DNA of 15,867 nt, taken from Bacteroidales bacterium. GTDB lineage: Bacteria; Bacteroidota; Bacteroidia; Bacteroidales; VadinHA17. The stretch covers positions 1 through 15,867 of the forward strand of contig JALOMM010000005.1 in assembly GCA_025455535.1 (NCBI GenBank), read 5' to 3'. Below the pieces are notes generated by a model that saw only the letters and a program-made list of their open reading frames with translations, was not told the origin of the DNA and did not search any database. The position numbers and the translations under genes are program-made. This document shows, one piece after another, positions 1 to 7,410 of the stretch (within the stretch, counting starts at the first letter, position 1; each line of letters starts with the position of its first letter).

Positions 1-649
1 GATGGCATGGGCAGTGCGCGATGTGCCACAGCCGGTGGGCAGCACACCGGAAGAGGCAATCACAATCGCCCGTGACAGGAACCTGACCAGGAAACTGGGG
101 ACACTTGTATTTTGTGATGTCTCCGATGCAGTGGGCACCGGAACGCCGGGTGAGAGCACCTGGATACTGAAGGCGTTGCTTGAGCAGGGAAGTGATCTTA
201 CTTCATACCTCACCATGAGAGATGAAGCGGCCGCTAACAAAGCATGGAATTTCAAGGTGGGTGATGAGGTAAGGCTAACCGTTGGAGGGAAACTTGACAC
301 AGCATACAACTCACCACTGACTTATGACGGAGTAATCACATGGAAGAATGAGACAACGTACGGAAAGACACTAATCATCAGACATGAAGGTATCCATCTT
401 GTGCTGTCAGAACTGCCGATGGCATCCCGCCATCCTGATGATTTTAAAAGCCTCGGACTCTCTCTCTGGAAGGCCGACATTGTTGTTGTAAAGAATCTTT
501 TCCCCTTCCGCTACAATTACTTGCTTTACAACAGAAAGACTGTCAATGTGATGTCGCCGGGACTGAGCAACACAGACCCGTCAGCCCTGAATTATGTAAA
601 CATACCGCGACCCATCTATCCTCTTGATAAGATAGATACGTGGCGTTAA
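1..649 (+). CDS. M81 family metallopeptidase (MlrC-like), C-terminal part, 5' truncated by window
   Basis: About 215 residues of the C-terminal domain of the MlrC/M81 family, named for microcystinase C, which hydrolyses linearised microcystin; most members act on unknown peptides or amides. The sequence shows the characteristic segment VSDAVGTGTPGESTWILKAL (residues about 41-60), the counterpart of the family's DNPGGGAPGD-type block, and the terminal RPIYPLD motif. The metal-ligand Asp/His residues belong to the N-terminal domain and lie left of the window, so catalytic competence cannot be judged. An ATG occurs at base 2, but the reading frame is open to the window edge and the domain is incomplete, so this is not the real start. 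The gene converges on the minus-strand methyltransferase-like gene with only 18 nt between stop codons. Family call is fairly secure; substrate unknown. Confidence 0.82.
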   Translation, partial: MAWAVRDVPQPVGSTPEEAITIARDRNLTRKLGTLVFCDVSDAVGTGTPGESTWILKALLEQGSDLTSYLTMRDEAAANKAWNFKVGDEVRLTVGGKLDTAYNSPLTYDGVITWKNETTYGKTLIIRHEGIHLVLSELPMASRHPDDFKSLGLSLWKADIVVVKNLFPFRYNYLLYNRKTVNVMSPGLSNTDPSALNYVNIPRPIYPLDKIDTWR

Positions 650-667
650 TATAAGCGAGTGCAGCAC

Positions 668-1216
668 TCAGAATATGAAAGGGATGAACCTCTTCGTCCG
701 GCTCATGTAATCAGTGTACCTTTCCCCGAAAAAGGCAACACACTCATCTTCATCAGCTTTTGCTGTGAAAAATAGCAATACTGACGAGGCAAGGGCAATA
801 AAGAGCCCTGTCATAACGGGGTTCTTAAGCCAGATGCCCCAAGTGATGAAGAGAAGCGAAGAATATAGCGGGTGTCGTATGTATTTGAAGATACCCGTCG
901 TGACAAGCTCAGATGTCTTTTCAAACTGAAAAAGGGCAGGATCCTCTCGTTGTCCCGCCGGTATCCCTCTTTTTCTGAGCGTTATCACACCTGTTATAAC
1001 CAGGTATGCTGAGATTACCAGAAACAGCCAGGAGACAACCTGTTGCAATGAGAACGGGTCTTTAAACCAATAGCTGTAATTCAGTGTGAATAGCAGGATA
1101 ATGCCCTCCCAGCTGAAGAACCTGTAGAAGCCATGACTTCGGAAGTCAAAGAGTGCCCTCCGCGAGATAACTATAATGGGAATACTAAGCAGAATGAAAA
1201 GGATGATTTTGTCCAT
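668..1216 (-). CDS. Isoprenylcysteine carboxyl methyltransferase-like (ICMT/PEMT superfamily) membrane protein
   Basis: A 182-residue integral membrane protein with about four to five hydrophobic segments. Near the C-terminus it carries the ICMT/NnrU/PEMT-type signature FKYIRHPLYSSLLF, followed by a hydrophobic hairpin and an ERYTDYMSRTKRFIPF tail; in this superfamily the RHPxY region plus the late Glu/Arg form the S-adenosylmethionine pocket. Bacteria lack prenylated CaaX proteins, so the real acceptor (lipid, thiol or other small molecule) is unknown. The frame extends upstream to a TTG at 1258, but the ATG at 1216 directly precedes the first membrane segment (MDKIILFILLS) and is preferred. 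The start lies 42 nt after the stop of the thioredoxin-like gene, which suggests cotranscription as the last gene of the minus-strand cluster. Confidence 0.72.
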   Translation of the reverse strand: MDKIILFILLSIPIIVISRRALFDFRSHGFYRFFSWEGIILLFTLNYSYWFKDPFSLQQVVSWLFLVISAYLVITGVITLRKRGIPAGQREDPALFQFEKTSELVTTGIFKYIRHPLYSSLLFITWGIWLKNPVMTGLFIALASSVLLFFTAKADEDECVAFFGERYTDYMSRTKRFIPFIF

Positions 1217-1258
1217 TTTTCTATCCGGGTTTATCGGTTTACCAAAAGGATAGATCAA

Positions 1259-1840
1259 TCAGACCAGGTCGCATGCTTCGGGCGGCATCCAGTGTGCATC
1301 CTTTCCTTCCCATTTGACGTTGCAGCCAATGGGATTTGTCTTAGCTGCGGTGACAGGCTTGCCGGAGGTCAGCTCCCCGAGGACAATGTCCAGATTGTTG
1401 ATTGTCATCCTTGACGTGTCACGGGGTGAGTCAACACCTCTTCCGGTGTACACGAGCTCCCTCTTCTCGTTGAAGACATAGAAATGAGGAGTCCTGAGGG
1501 CCCCGTATTTCATGGCAACTGACTGATCCCTGTCATACAGATATTTCCACGGGAACTTATGCTTCTTCATCCTTTCAACCATGTTCGGGAAACTGTCTTC
1601 AGGGTAGGTGTTTTCACTGTTGGAGTTTATTCCGACAAATACAACGCCGGAGCTGCTGTATTTCTCTGCAGTAGCACGTGTGACCTCATCTGATCCGATT
1701 ACATACGGACAGTGATTGCATGTAAAGAAGATCACCAGGAAAGGGTAATCTTTGAAGTCTGAGAGGCTGTATTCCCTCCCTTCTGTCGAGGGCAGCCTGA
1801 AGTCGATGGCTTTTTGCCCCGGTTCCATTGTAAAGCTCAT
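1259..1840 (-). CDS. Thioredoxin-fold (AhpC/TSA-like redoxin) family protein
   Basis: A 193-residue thioredoxin-fold protein. After the opening strand ([20 protein letters not shown]) comes [10 protein letters not shown] with a CxxC pair, Cys41-Asn-His-Cys44, then the [10 protein letters not shown] strand and the helix-plus-cis-Pro region [20 protein letters not shown]. This is the layout of the cytosolic 'thioredoxin family protein' group of about 180-200 residues that sits between AhpC/TSA and TlpA/ResA proteins. No signal peptide or lipobox is visible, so it probably acts in the cytosol as a thiol-disulphide oxidoreductase or peroxidase-like reductant; its partner is not evident. It lies 50 nt downstream of the phosphodiester glycosidase and 42 nt upstream of the methyltransferase-like gene. 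Fold assignment is strong, function generic. Confidence 0.8.
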   Translation of the reverse strand: MSFTMEPGQKAIDFRLPSTEGREYSLSDFKDYPFLVIFFTCNHCPYVIGSDEVTRATAEKYSSSGVVFVGINSNSENTYPEDSFPNMVERMKKHKFPWKYLYDRDQSVAMKYGALRTPHFYVFNEKRELVYTGRGVDSPRDTSRMTINNLDIVLGELTSGKPVTAAKTNPIGCNVKWEGKDAHWMPPEACDLV

Positions 1841-1890
1841 ATTCTTATTTTTCTGGTTATATCAGTTCTAACAACCACCCGGCTGCTTTG

Positions 1891-2721
1891 TTAATTTTTC
1901 ATCACGTATAAAATGCTTGCCACTGCCCTCTCCACTCCGCCCGAAGGCTTGTTCACCACACCTGCCTGCCCCTGACCGCTGACATAGAGCGTTGTTGATC
2001 CGCCGCCGTCAAGATTGAGTACATCAACACACCCGAGCATGTGCGCTAGTTCCCTGAGTTCAAAAAGAGTCATCCCGTCTGCATAACCCGGCTGCCGGCC
2101 GTCAACGGCAACGAGCAGGATATCTCCTTTTGCCGTTACAGCGACAAATGACCGAGGATGCCGGGCTGTGTTGAAAGGTATGTCTGCCAGCGTAACGTCA
2201 ATATTGTCAGCCATCAGCAGCGGCCCGCTGACCATGGCATAATCATCTTCCGCTGCACCGGCTTTCTCCTTGTCCCTGGTCCAGTAGGTAATTTCTACCT
2301 CCTCACCCGTGGCAGTGAAAACCCCTGTTGCGCGGGAATTAAACTCCCCGGCCGCCGTGGATGATACCACACTGTCTTTGATGCTTATAAAGTGCGTGTT
2401 GTACCCTTCGGCCATATTGAAAAATGTTCCGTTTATTGCCGCCACCGCTCCGCAGCTGTCAGCAAAGGTGCTGGTCAGTACCCGTCCGCCCGGCACTCCT
2501 ACACAAAACTCGAAATCAGCTTTCCCGGGGTCTATCTTCAATACATAAATTGCCTGAAATGATTCAAGGTAATTTGTCACTGCCGATTTCAGTACCACAC
2601 CGTTAGCTATGCGCTGATTATCCCAGTCAATTTCTGGCCGGGGACCAGAATCCTCACACGACTGCACCATGAGGAGGCAGTTTGCCACAAGAAATGGGAA
2701 CAACAGATGGCAGTGTCTCAT
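1891..2721 (-). CDS. Phosphodiester glycosidase family lipoprotein (NAGPA/DUF2233 domain)
   Basis: A 276-residue predicted lipoprotein. The signal sequence MRHCHLLFPFLVANCLLMVQ ends in a lipobox-like VQSC with Cys22 as the acylation site. The rest is the NAGPA/DUF2233 domain: AINGTFFNM (about 95-103), SFVAVTAKGDILLVAVDGRQ (about 191-210), and the signature VLNLDGGGSTTLYV (about 234-247) followed by a VNKPSGGVERAVASILYV ending. Mammalian NAGPA removes GlcNAc from GlcNAc-1-phospho-6-mannose; bacterial relatives also cleave sugar-1-phosphodiesters, for instance in wall teichoic acid. Here the cleaved bond is presumably periplasmic or at the cell surface, substrate unknown. The frame is open back to 2808, but the ATG at 2721 gives the signal peptide and overlaps the upstream stop as ATGA (2718-2721), indicating translational coupling to the chelatase-like gene. 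Confidence 0.85.
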   Translation of the reverse strand: MRHCHLLFPFLVANCLLMVQSCEDSGPRPEIDWDNQRIANGVVLKSAVTNYLESFQAIYVLKIDPGKADFEFCVGVPGGRVLTSTFADSCGAVAAINGTFFNMAEGYNTHFISIKDSVVSSTAAGEFNSRATGVFTATGEEVEITYWTRDKEKAGAAEDDYAMVSGPLLMADNIDVTLADIPFNTARHPRSFVAVTAKGDILLVAVDGRQPGYADGMTLFELRELAHMLGCVDVLNLDGGGSTTLYVSGQGQAGVVNKPSGGVERAVASILYVMKN

Positions 2722-4076
2722 GGCTTCTCTTGTTTGTTTGCGAGTATTTCTGCTACTGATCCTGCAGCAGCTTCCGCAACGTATTTTCTGTAAGGTCCTA
2801 CCGGACAACCGACGTAAATGGCCGTCGTCCTCCCTTCCCTGAAGGTTCTCCGGAGAGGCTTCTCCCAGTCGGGGTAGGGGATGGGAGCATGCATGTCATA
2901 ATCGCTGAAGGGGGTATATTTCTTCATGGCATGAAATATCATAAGGTCAGTGTTCTCGGCAATAAAGTCTGTCGGTACTTCCAGTGCATAGTCATATCTT
3001 TCGGTTATCGCCTTTCTGAATGCATCCAGGGTAGATAACTTTTTCCTGCGGGGGTCCCAGTAATGGTCAGCATATTCGTCATCGCTCCATACGAGTTGCC
3101 ATTTTCCGCCCCAGTCATCCATTGCCTCCCTCATCTTCACTTCAAGGGGCTGCCTGTACTCATGTGCTCGTCTGTTCAGCGTGTCATGTTTGAATGGATT
3201 GCCATGTCTTGACAGTACAAGCAGCACTGAGCTGTCAGCAGGTATTTGTTTGAGCTGATCACGAACCATCTGAACGTAGGCTTCACGCAATGCAGGCTGG
3301 TTGCCTGGCTGATCTCCAAAGATCAGTTTAGCGCGGCCGTTGACAAGGCGGTGTACCCTGGGCATCGCCAGGGCATAATCTTCAAAGTCGCAGAAGACCG
3401 GATTGCTGTAGCATTGGTAGATAATAGTATCACAGCCTGCATCCAGCAACTCTTCCACTGCCTGCCTCATCGAGTTTTCGTCAATGTACCTGGCATGCCG
3501 AAATTCAGTATCACCAAAATCTTTTCTCAGCAGGGTGACAGCCTCTTCATATACCTTTCTGCACTGATGAGCCCATGCGACTCTCTTTTCAGGGATCAGA
3601 CGACCGAAATACCAGCCTGCAATCTTGGCAGCACTCTTCTGGCAGACATCCGGAGCACCTCCCTTGCCGTCACCTTTATACAGGAAGTAGCCATGGTCCC
3701 AGGGATTCTTCTTCATCCCCGGCGGTCGCCATTCAACCTTGCACTCAAGGTATGGCTCTCCTCTCCGGTTTGAAACTGACCCATGCATATCTACCAGCTT
3801 CTGCGGCACGAATGATTCCCGTGCAAGGGGGTTTCCCGGATCTATCAGGGCTATGCCCCTGTCAGCCAGCACAATTCTGTGAAGAAAAAATGGGAGGGAG
3901 TAATCAAAGACATGATCCATGAAATCGATGTAGAACCCGGGCTGATAATCTTCTGGCATTCCCAGGTCTGCCAAGATAATTCCAGCCTTACCCTTCGGAC
4001 GGCGGTCGTGACCCCTGAAGAGCACCTCGTAACCGTAACGGTTACCCAATTGCCAGTGTCTAAGCCATTCAAACAT
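2718..4076 (-). CDS. Divergent ferrochelatase-like protein
   Basis: A 452-residue soluble protein without a signal peptide, resembling the type I ferrochelatase fold in order and spacing of motifs. KAGIILADLGMPEDY (30-44) matches the opening LLVNLGTP strand; FMDHVFDY (52-59) the FLSDP-like segment; EELLDAGCDTIIYQCYSNP (208-226) the 'G.D.IvvLPLYPQYS' strand; VLLVLSRHGNP (284-294) the 'SAHG.P' block that carries the metal-site His (here His291); and ALEVPTDFIAENTDLMI (364-380) the 'P.GFVSDHLETL' block. In that last block the usual catalytic/metal Glu aligns with Asp377. The protein is about 100 residues longer than common ferrochelatases, with an extended middle (about 100-200) and seven Cys residues. 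Its neighbours are a GH-like lipoprotein 6 nt upstream and a phosphodiester glycosidase overlapping by ATGA, not haem genes, so a housekeeping HemH role is doubtful. Fold call moderate; activity unknown. Confidence 0.6.
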   Translation of the reverse strand: MFEWLRHWQLGNRYGYEVLFRGHDRRPKGKAGIILADLGMPEDYQPGFYIDFMDHVFDYSLPFFLHRIVLADRGIALIDPGNPLARESFVPQKLVDMHGSVSNRRGEPYLECKVEWRPPGMKKNPWDHGYFLYKGDGKGGAPDVCQKSAAKIAGWYFGRLIPEKRVAWAHQCRKVYEEAVTLLRKDFGDTEFRHARYIDENSMRQAVEELLDAGCDTIIYQCYSNPVFCDFEDYALAMPRVHRLVNGRAKLIFGDQPGNQPALREAYVQMVRDQLKQIPADSSVLLVLSRHGNPFKHDTLNRRAHEYRQPLEVKMREAMDDWGGKWQLVWSDDEYADHYWDPRRKKLSTLDAFRKAITERYDYALEVPTDFIAENTDLMIFHAMKKYTPFSDYDMHAPIPYPDWEKPLRRTFREGRTTAIYVGCPVGPYRKYVAEAAAGSVAEILANKQEKP

Positions 4077-4082
4077 AGGTCT

Positions 4083-6137
4083 TTATAGGTCCTCGGAAGT
4101 TATCCTTTCCGGTTTTCTGAATGCCCTGCCCTGTCCCTGTTCTGCCGAAGGAGTGTTTGTCGCTGCCTCATACAGGTTCCATTCATTTTCATTTATCTTT
4201 TCAAGATGAAACATTCTCTTCGGATCCTTAAGCCTCTCCCTCTGATCAGCCGTAAAGGCACCTGCCAGCCTCGCCTTCTCCCACTCCCTTATAGCATCAA
4301 GGAGCTGGCCGGTTATTGGATTGCTTCTAGCGGCATTCATCCTCACAACCATGGCAAAACCCGCATCATAGCCGGCTGACCGGGCAAGCATCCATTCCAT
4401 CTCTTCCATGGTAGTGGTTGCAGTGAGCATATACCATCCAAGCATATTGGGATAGTAATTTCTGGAGAGAAAGGCCTGGTTGCTTATCCTGTACTCCTGC
4501 ATGCTCTCGGTGAATCCGCCGTACCACGGTTCGCCCCAGTTGCAAACCGTGTTGATGTACCAGTAGTATGGGAGAGAACGGCTTGTGCCGTTGACAAATT
4601 CATGGTCAAGTGTCCTGTAAAAGTCTTCGGCAAAGAGGCTCTGCGCAAAATCACCTTCCCCCGAAGCCTGGCACCCCTCATAACCGTCAAAATCGAGATG
4701 GTTTATTCCTGTCTTGTTAAAGAACTCTCCAAGCCTGACTGCAATCTCTCTCTGCAACTCAATATCAGGAAAGAAAACCTTGTAGCCGTGATCGATCAGC
4801 TTCCTTACAGTGTCGTTCCCTGAGTGGCTGGAGGCTTCAGTTCCGAATGCACCGCGCCGGCAACCGGAAAGTATATACGGCTCCGCATCGGAAACATCAT
4901 CGTAGATTATTATCTCATTCCCTATCATGACAGCATGAAGGTTGTTCTCCCTCTTCTGGCTGAAGTATTTTTCTGTTGAGACCTCAATCTCAGTCTCACC
5001 CGCAGAGATATCCTGCTTCAGCAATCCGTATCCCGTATGGGCAAGTCTCCGGTCGGGAACTGGCGAAACATACGGATCATTGGTATTGATGAAGTTGGTG
5101 AGTGTATGAACGCCGAAATTCAGTCCTGCCTCACTGGCTTTCTCCACACACCTCCTTATCCCTTCAATTCCCCCGGGGAAGATGGCTGTGTCTAATTCAT
5201 AGTGTCCCCATGTTTTGAAAGGCCCCTCATGGTAGACGGAAAAGAAGCCGCCTCTGACAGTGTAACCGATGACTTCATCAATCTCTGACTCACGGAAATC
5301 AGAGATCAGGTAAGAGGGGCTGCGGAGGAATGCCTTTTTGGTCCAGACGCCCTTGCAGGTCGGGTAGGGCAGACCCTCTGCAATGACTATCTGTTCAATA
5401 TTGTCAAGCACATCAGGTTCGTCACATGAGAAGAGGGCAATGCTGCTGCCCGTCACCGTCTCTCCCTTCAGCGGTTTCACAGGTATGTCATCATGCCACA
5501 TCGCATAGACCTGCCTCTCCCTGTCACGGTTGAGCGAGTATGCCTGCATGCTGCTGCCTGTCCTGAAAGGCCAGGCGAGCGATCCTCTCTCTTCACTCAA
5601 ACCGTTCTTATTGAAAAAACCGCCGAGCGTCTTTGGGTTCAATATTAGCATACCGATTGCAACATTGTCATCCCTCACCACTCCAACCGCCTCGCCTACT
5701 GTTTTAGAGATCGAAGTGTATACGGGACCCCATGCCACTCCGTCTATCTTCCCGGCGGGTTCCGCCATTGTCACATGAAAAGTTATATGAGTCTCTTTAT
5801 TTGTAACCTGTACGTCAACCTGAGCATCCGGGTTTTCAAAATCAAGACTCAGAACGCCCTTCTTCCTGTTATATATTACAGACGCGGGATTATGCCTGGC
5901 CCCTTCCGAGATCACAGAGAGGAAATATGAGAGAGTGTCAACATTAAGATAGTTTATCCCTGTTCGTGTGTTGATCAGCTCAATTATTCTTCCGCTATCG
6001 TCCAATGAAATTTTTACCCCCTGGGCCTCAAATGAGATCTTATCACGGCTTATGCAACCTGTAATGAGCACCAGGGAAATCAGGGCCAGAACTTTGACAA
6101 AGTGGCTCCGGCGGGTATACTTCCAATTATTCTTCAT
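4083..6137 (-). CDS. Glycoside-hydrolase-like TIM-barrel lipoprotein, family unassigned
   Basis: A 684-residue predicted lipoprotein: basic start, hydrophobic core and lipobox LITGC with Cys28. The N-terminal part (about 33-250) is beta-rich and resembles the sandwich domains preceding GH barrels. From about 275 the sequence looks like a (beta/alpha)8 barrel: GGFFSVYHEGPFKTWGHYEL (297-316), the strand FGVHTLTNFINTNDPYVSP (341-359) and the acidic strand-end HLDFDGYEG (480-488), whose Asp482, Asp484 and Glu487 are the best catalytic candidates. A small beta domain interrupts the barrel (about 375-435) with the pattern MIGNEIIIYDDV and LSGCRRGAFGT. I recognise this as an uncharacterised GH-like type but cannot assign a CAZy family. 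The upstream TTG at 6167 is less likely than the ATG at 6137. The stop lies 6 nt from the start of the chelatase-like gene, so the two are almost certainly cotranscribed. Confidence 0.65.
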   Translation of the reverse strand: MKNNWKYTRRSHFVKVLALISLVLITGCISRDKISFEAQGVKISLDDSGRIIELINTRTGINYLNVDTLSYFLSVISEGARHNPASVIYNRKKGVLSLDFENPDAQVDVQVTNKETHITFHVTMAEPAGKIDGVAWGPVYTSISKTVGEAVGVVRDDNVAIGMLILNPKTLGGFFNKNGLSEERGSLAWPFRTGSSMQAYSLNRDRERQVYAMWHDDIPVKPLKGETVTGSSIALFSCDEPDVLDNIEQIVIAEGLPYPTCKGVWTKKAFLRSPSYLISDFRESEIDEVIGYTVRGGFFSVYHEGPFKTWGHYELDTAIFPGGIEGIRRCVEKASEAGLNFGVHTLTNFINTNDPYVSPVPDRRLAHTGYGLLKQDISAGETEIEVSTEKYFSQKRENNLHAVMIGNEIIIYDDVSDAEPYILSGCRRGAFGTEASSHSGNDTVRKLIDHGYKVFFPDIELQREIAVRLGEFFNKTGINHLDFDGYEGCQASGEGDFAQSLFAEDFYRTLDHEFVNGTSRSLPYYWYINTVCNWGEPWYGGFTESMQEYRISNQAFLSRNYYPNMLGWYMLTATTTMEEMEWMLARSAGYDAGFAMVVRMNAARSNPITGQLLDAIREWEKARLAGAFTADQRERLKDPKRMFHLEKINENEWNLYEAATNTPSAEQGQGRAFRKPERITSEDL

Positions 6138-6232
6138 TTTTTCACTTGTTGCGATGTAACTAATCAACCTTTGTCAGGCATGAATAACCGAAACAGCAGC
6201 TATCACCCCGGCTGCAAATCCTGGAACCGTAA

Positions 6233-7399
6233 TCATTTTTCGTTCAGTCTTTTGTATTTACGGAGTATCTCCAGCGTCTTTTCAACAGGGAGGGCCTCAA
6301 CTGTCATCCCGTTCCTGGCTTTAGTTGTTTTAGCTGCAAAGAGTGAGTTTATTATAGCCTCCTCCGTTGCCTCCGCAGCAGCCTGGAACAACAGGTCCAT
6401 CTCGTCATTCCTGATCTCGCGCCACTGCTCGTATATGGAATCGGAAGAGTAGGGGATACGCAGCTCCTCTGCCGTCGATACAGCAATGACATAATCTCCG
6501 CTGCCGTTTGATCCGGATGCTCCTGTTCGCATCATGCCGGCAAAAGCCCTGGCACCCAGCCTCTTCAGGTTCCTCGAGGTGAGAGGCGCATCGGTCATGA
6601 CCACAATCATGCATGACCCGTCTTCCTTGTACTCACTGGCGGTGGTCCTGAAGCTGTAACGTCCGAGCTCCTGCCCGACGGGTACACCGTTGACATGCAG
6701 TATCCCTCCGTAGTTCGTCTGTACCAGCACACCCACGGTATAACCACCCCTGGTGGCAGGCAGTTCTCGCGATGATGTGCCTATCCCTCCCTTGAACCCG
6801 AAACAGACGGTTCCGGTGCCGGCACCAACGCTGCCCTCGGCAACAGGACCACCGGCTGCATTCCTGATTGCCTCCAGGACATGCTCCGTTGTGATATGCC
6901 TTCCCCTGACGTCATTGATCCTGGCATCATTGGTCTCTCCAACCACGGCGTTGACGCTTGTCACTCCCTCATTGCCGGGCTGCCTGAGCGTATACTCAAT
7001 GACAGCTTCGGCGGCCGCCGGTACACTTAGCGTATTGGTCAGCACCACCGGGGTCTCAAGGTTTCCCAGCTCTTCAACCTGCGTGTATCCGGCCAGCTTG
7101 CCGAATCCGTTCCCAACGAATATACCGGCCGGTACCTTCTGCTGGAAGATGTTTCCGTCATGAGGCAGGATAGCCGTTACGCCTGTCCTTACCGATTCAC
7201 CTTCAATTAAAGTGACATGGCCCACCTTTACTCCGGGCACATCTGTTATGGCATTGTTACTGCCGGTACGCAGTATGCCGATCTCTATTCCGTAATCCCT
7301 GGCTCTCTTCATCTGAGCATGCGTGTTCTGACAGTTCAGGGCCGGCAGCATAAGCATGACTGCAGCCGCTGCCCTGATAAATTGTCTGTTAATCATCAC
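6233..7399 (-). CDS. P1 family peptidase (DmpA/BapA-type aminopeptidase), exported
   Basis: A 388-residue member of the P1 (DmpA, L-aminopeptidase/D-esterase and beta-peptidyl aminopeptidase) family of autoprocessing N-terminal nucleophile hydrolases. Visible motifs are ITDVPGVKVGH (51-61), VLTNTLSVP (119-127), the CFGFKGGIGTSSR block (199-211) and GVLVQTNYG (223-231). The self-cleavage site is EDGSCMIVVMTDAPL, where cleavage Gly261-Ser262 would free Ser262 as the nucleophile of the beta chain; SNGSGDYVIAVS follows (297-308). An N-terminal signal peptide (MMINRQFIRAAAAVMLMLPA) indicates export, unlike the cytosolic prototype. Two adjacent ATGs (7399, 7396) are both possible starts. It begins 11 nt after the amidohydrolase stop, so the two probably share a transcript; 95 nt separate it from the GH-like gene. 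Family and nucleophile are confident; the peptide substrate is not known. Confidence 0.9.
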   Translation of the reverse strand: MMINRQFIRAAAAVMLMLPALNCQNTHAQMKRARDYGIEIGILRTGSNNAITDVPGVKVGHVTLIEGESVRTGVTAILPHDGNIFQQKVPAGIFVGNGFGKLAGYTQVEELGNLETPVVLTNTLSVPAAAEAVIEYTLRQPGNEGVTSVNAVVGETNDARINDVRGRHITTEHVLEAIRNAAGGPVAEGSVGAGTGTVCFGFKGGIGTSSRELPATRGGYTVGVLVQTNYGGILHVNGVPVGQELGRYSFRTTASEYKEDGSCMIVVMTDAPLTSRNLKRLGARAFAGMMRTGASGSNGSGDYVIAVSTAEELRIPYSSDSIYEQWREIRNDEMDLLFQAAAEATEEAIINSLFAAKTTKARNGMTVEALPVEKTLEILRKYKRLNEK

Positions 7400-7410
7400 T
7401 CCTGTTTCAG

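Noticed and set aside
657..669. Palindrome GAGTG-CAG-CACTC between the convergent M81 and methyltransferase-like genes
   Set aside because: Only a 5-bp stem with no T-tract on either strand; it also overlaps the stop codon of the minus-strand gene. Not convincing as a terminator.
1841..1890. Weak hairpin AACAA...TTGTT between the phosphodiester glycosidase and the thioredoxin-like gene
   Set aside because: Five-base stem with a 13-nt loop and no T-tract; the two genes are more likely cotranscribed.
4029..4045. Perfect palindrome GTAACCG-TAA-CGGTTAC near the start of the chelatase-like gene
   Set aside because: It lies inside the coding region (Gly-Asn-Arg-Tyr-Gly-Tyr) and arises from repeated GGTTAC-type codons; nothing else suggests an operator.
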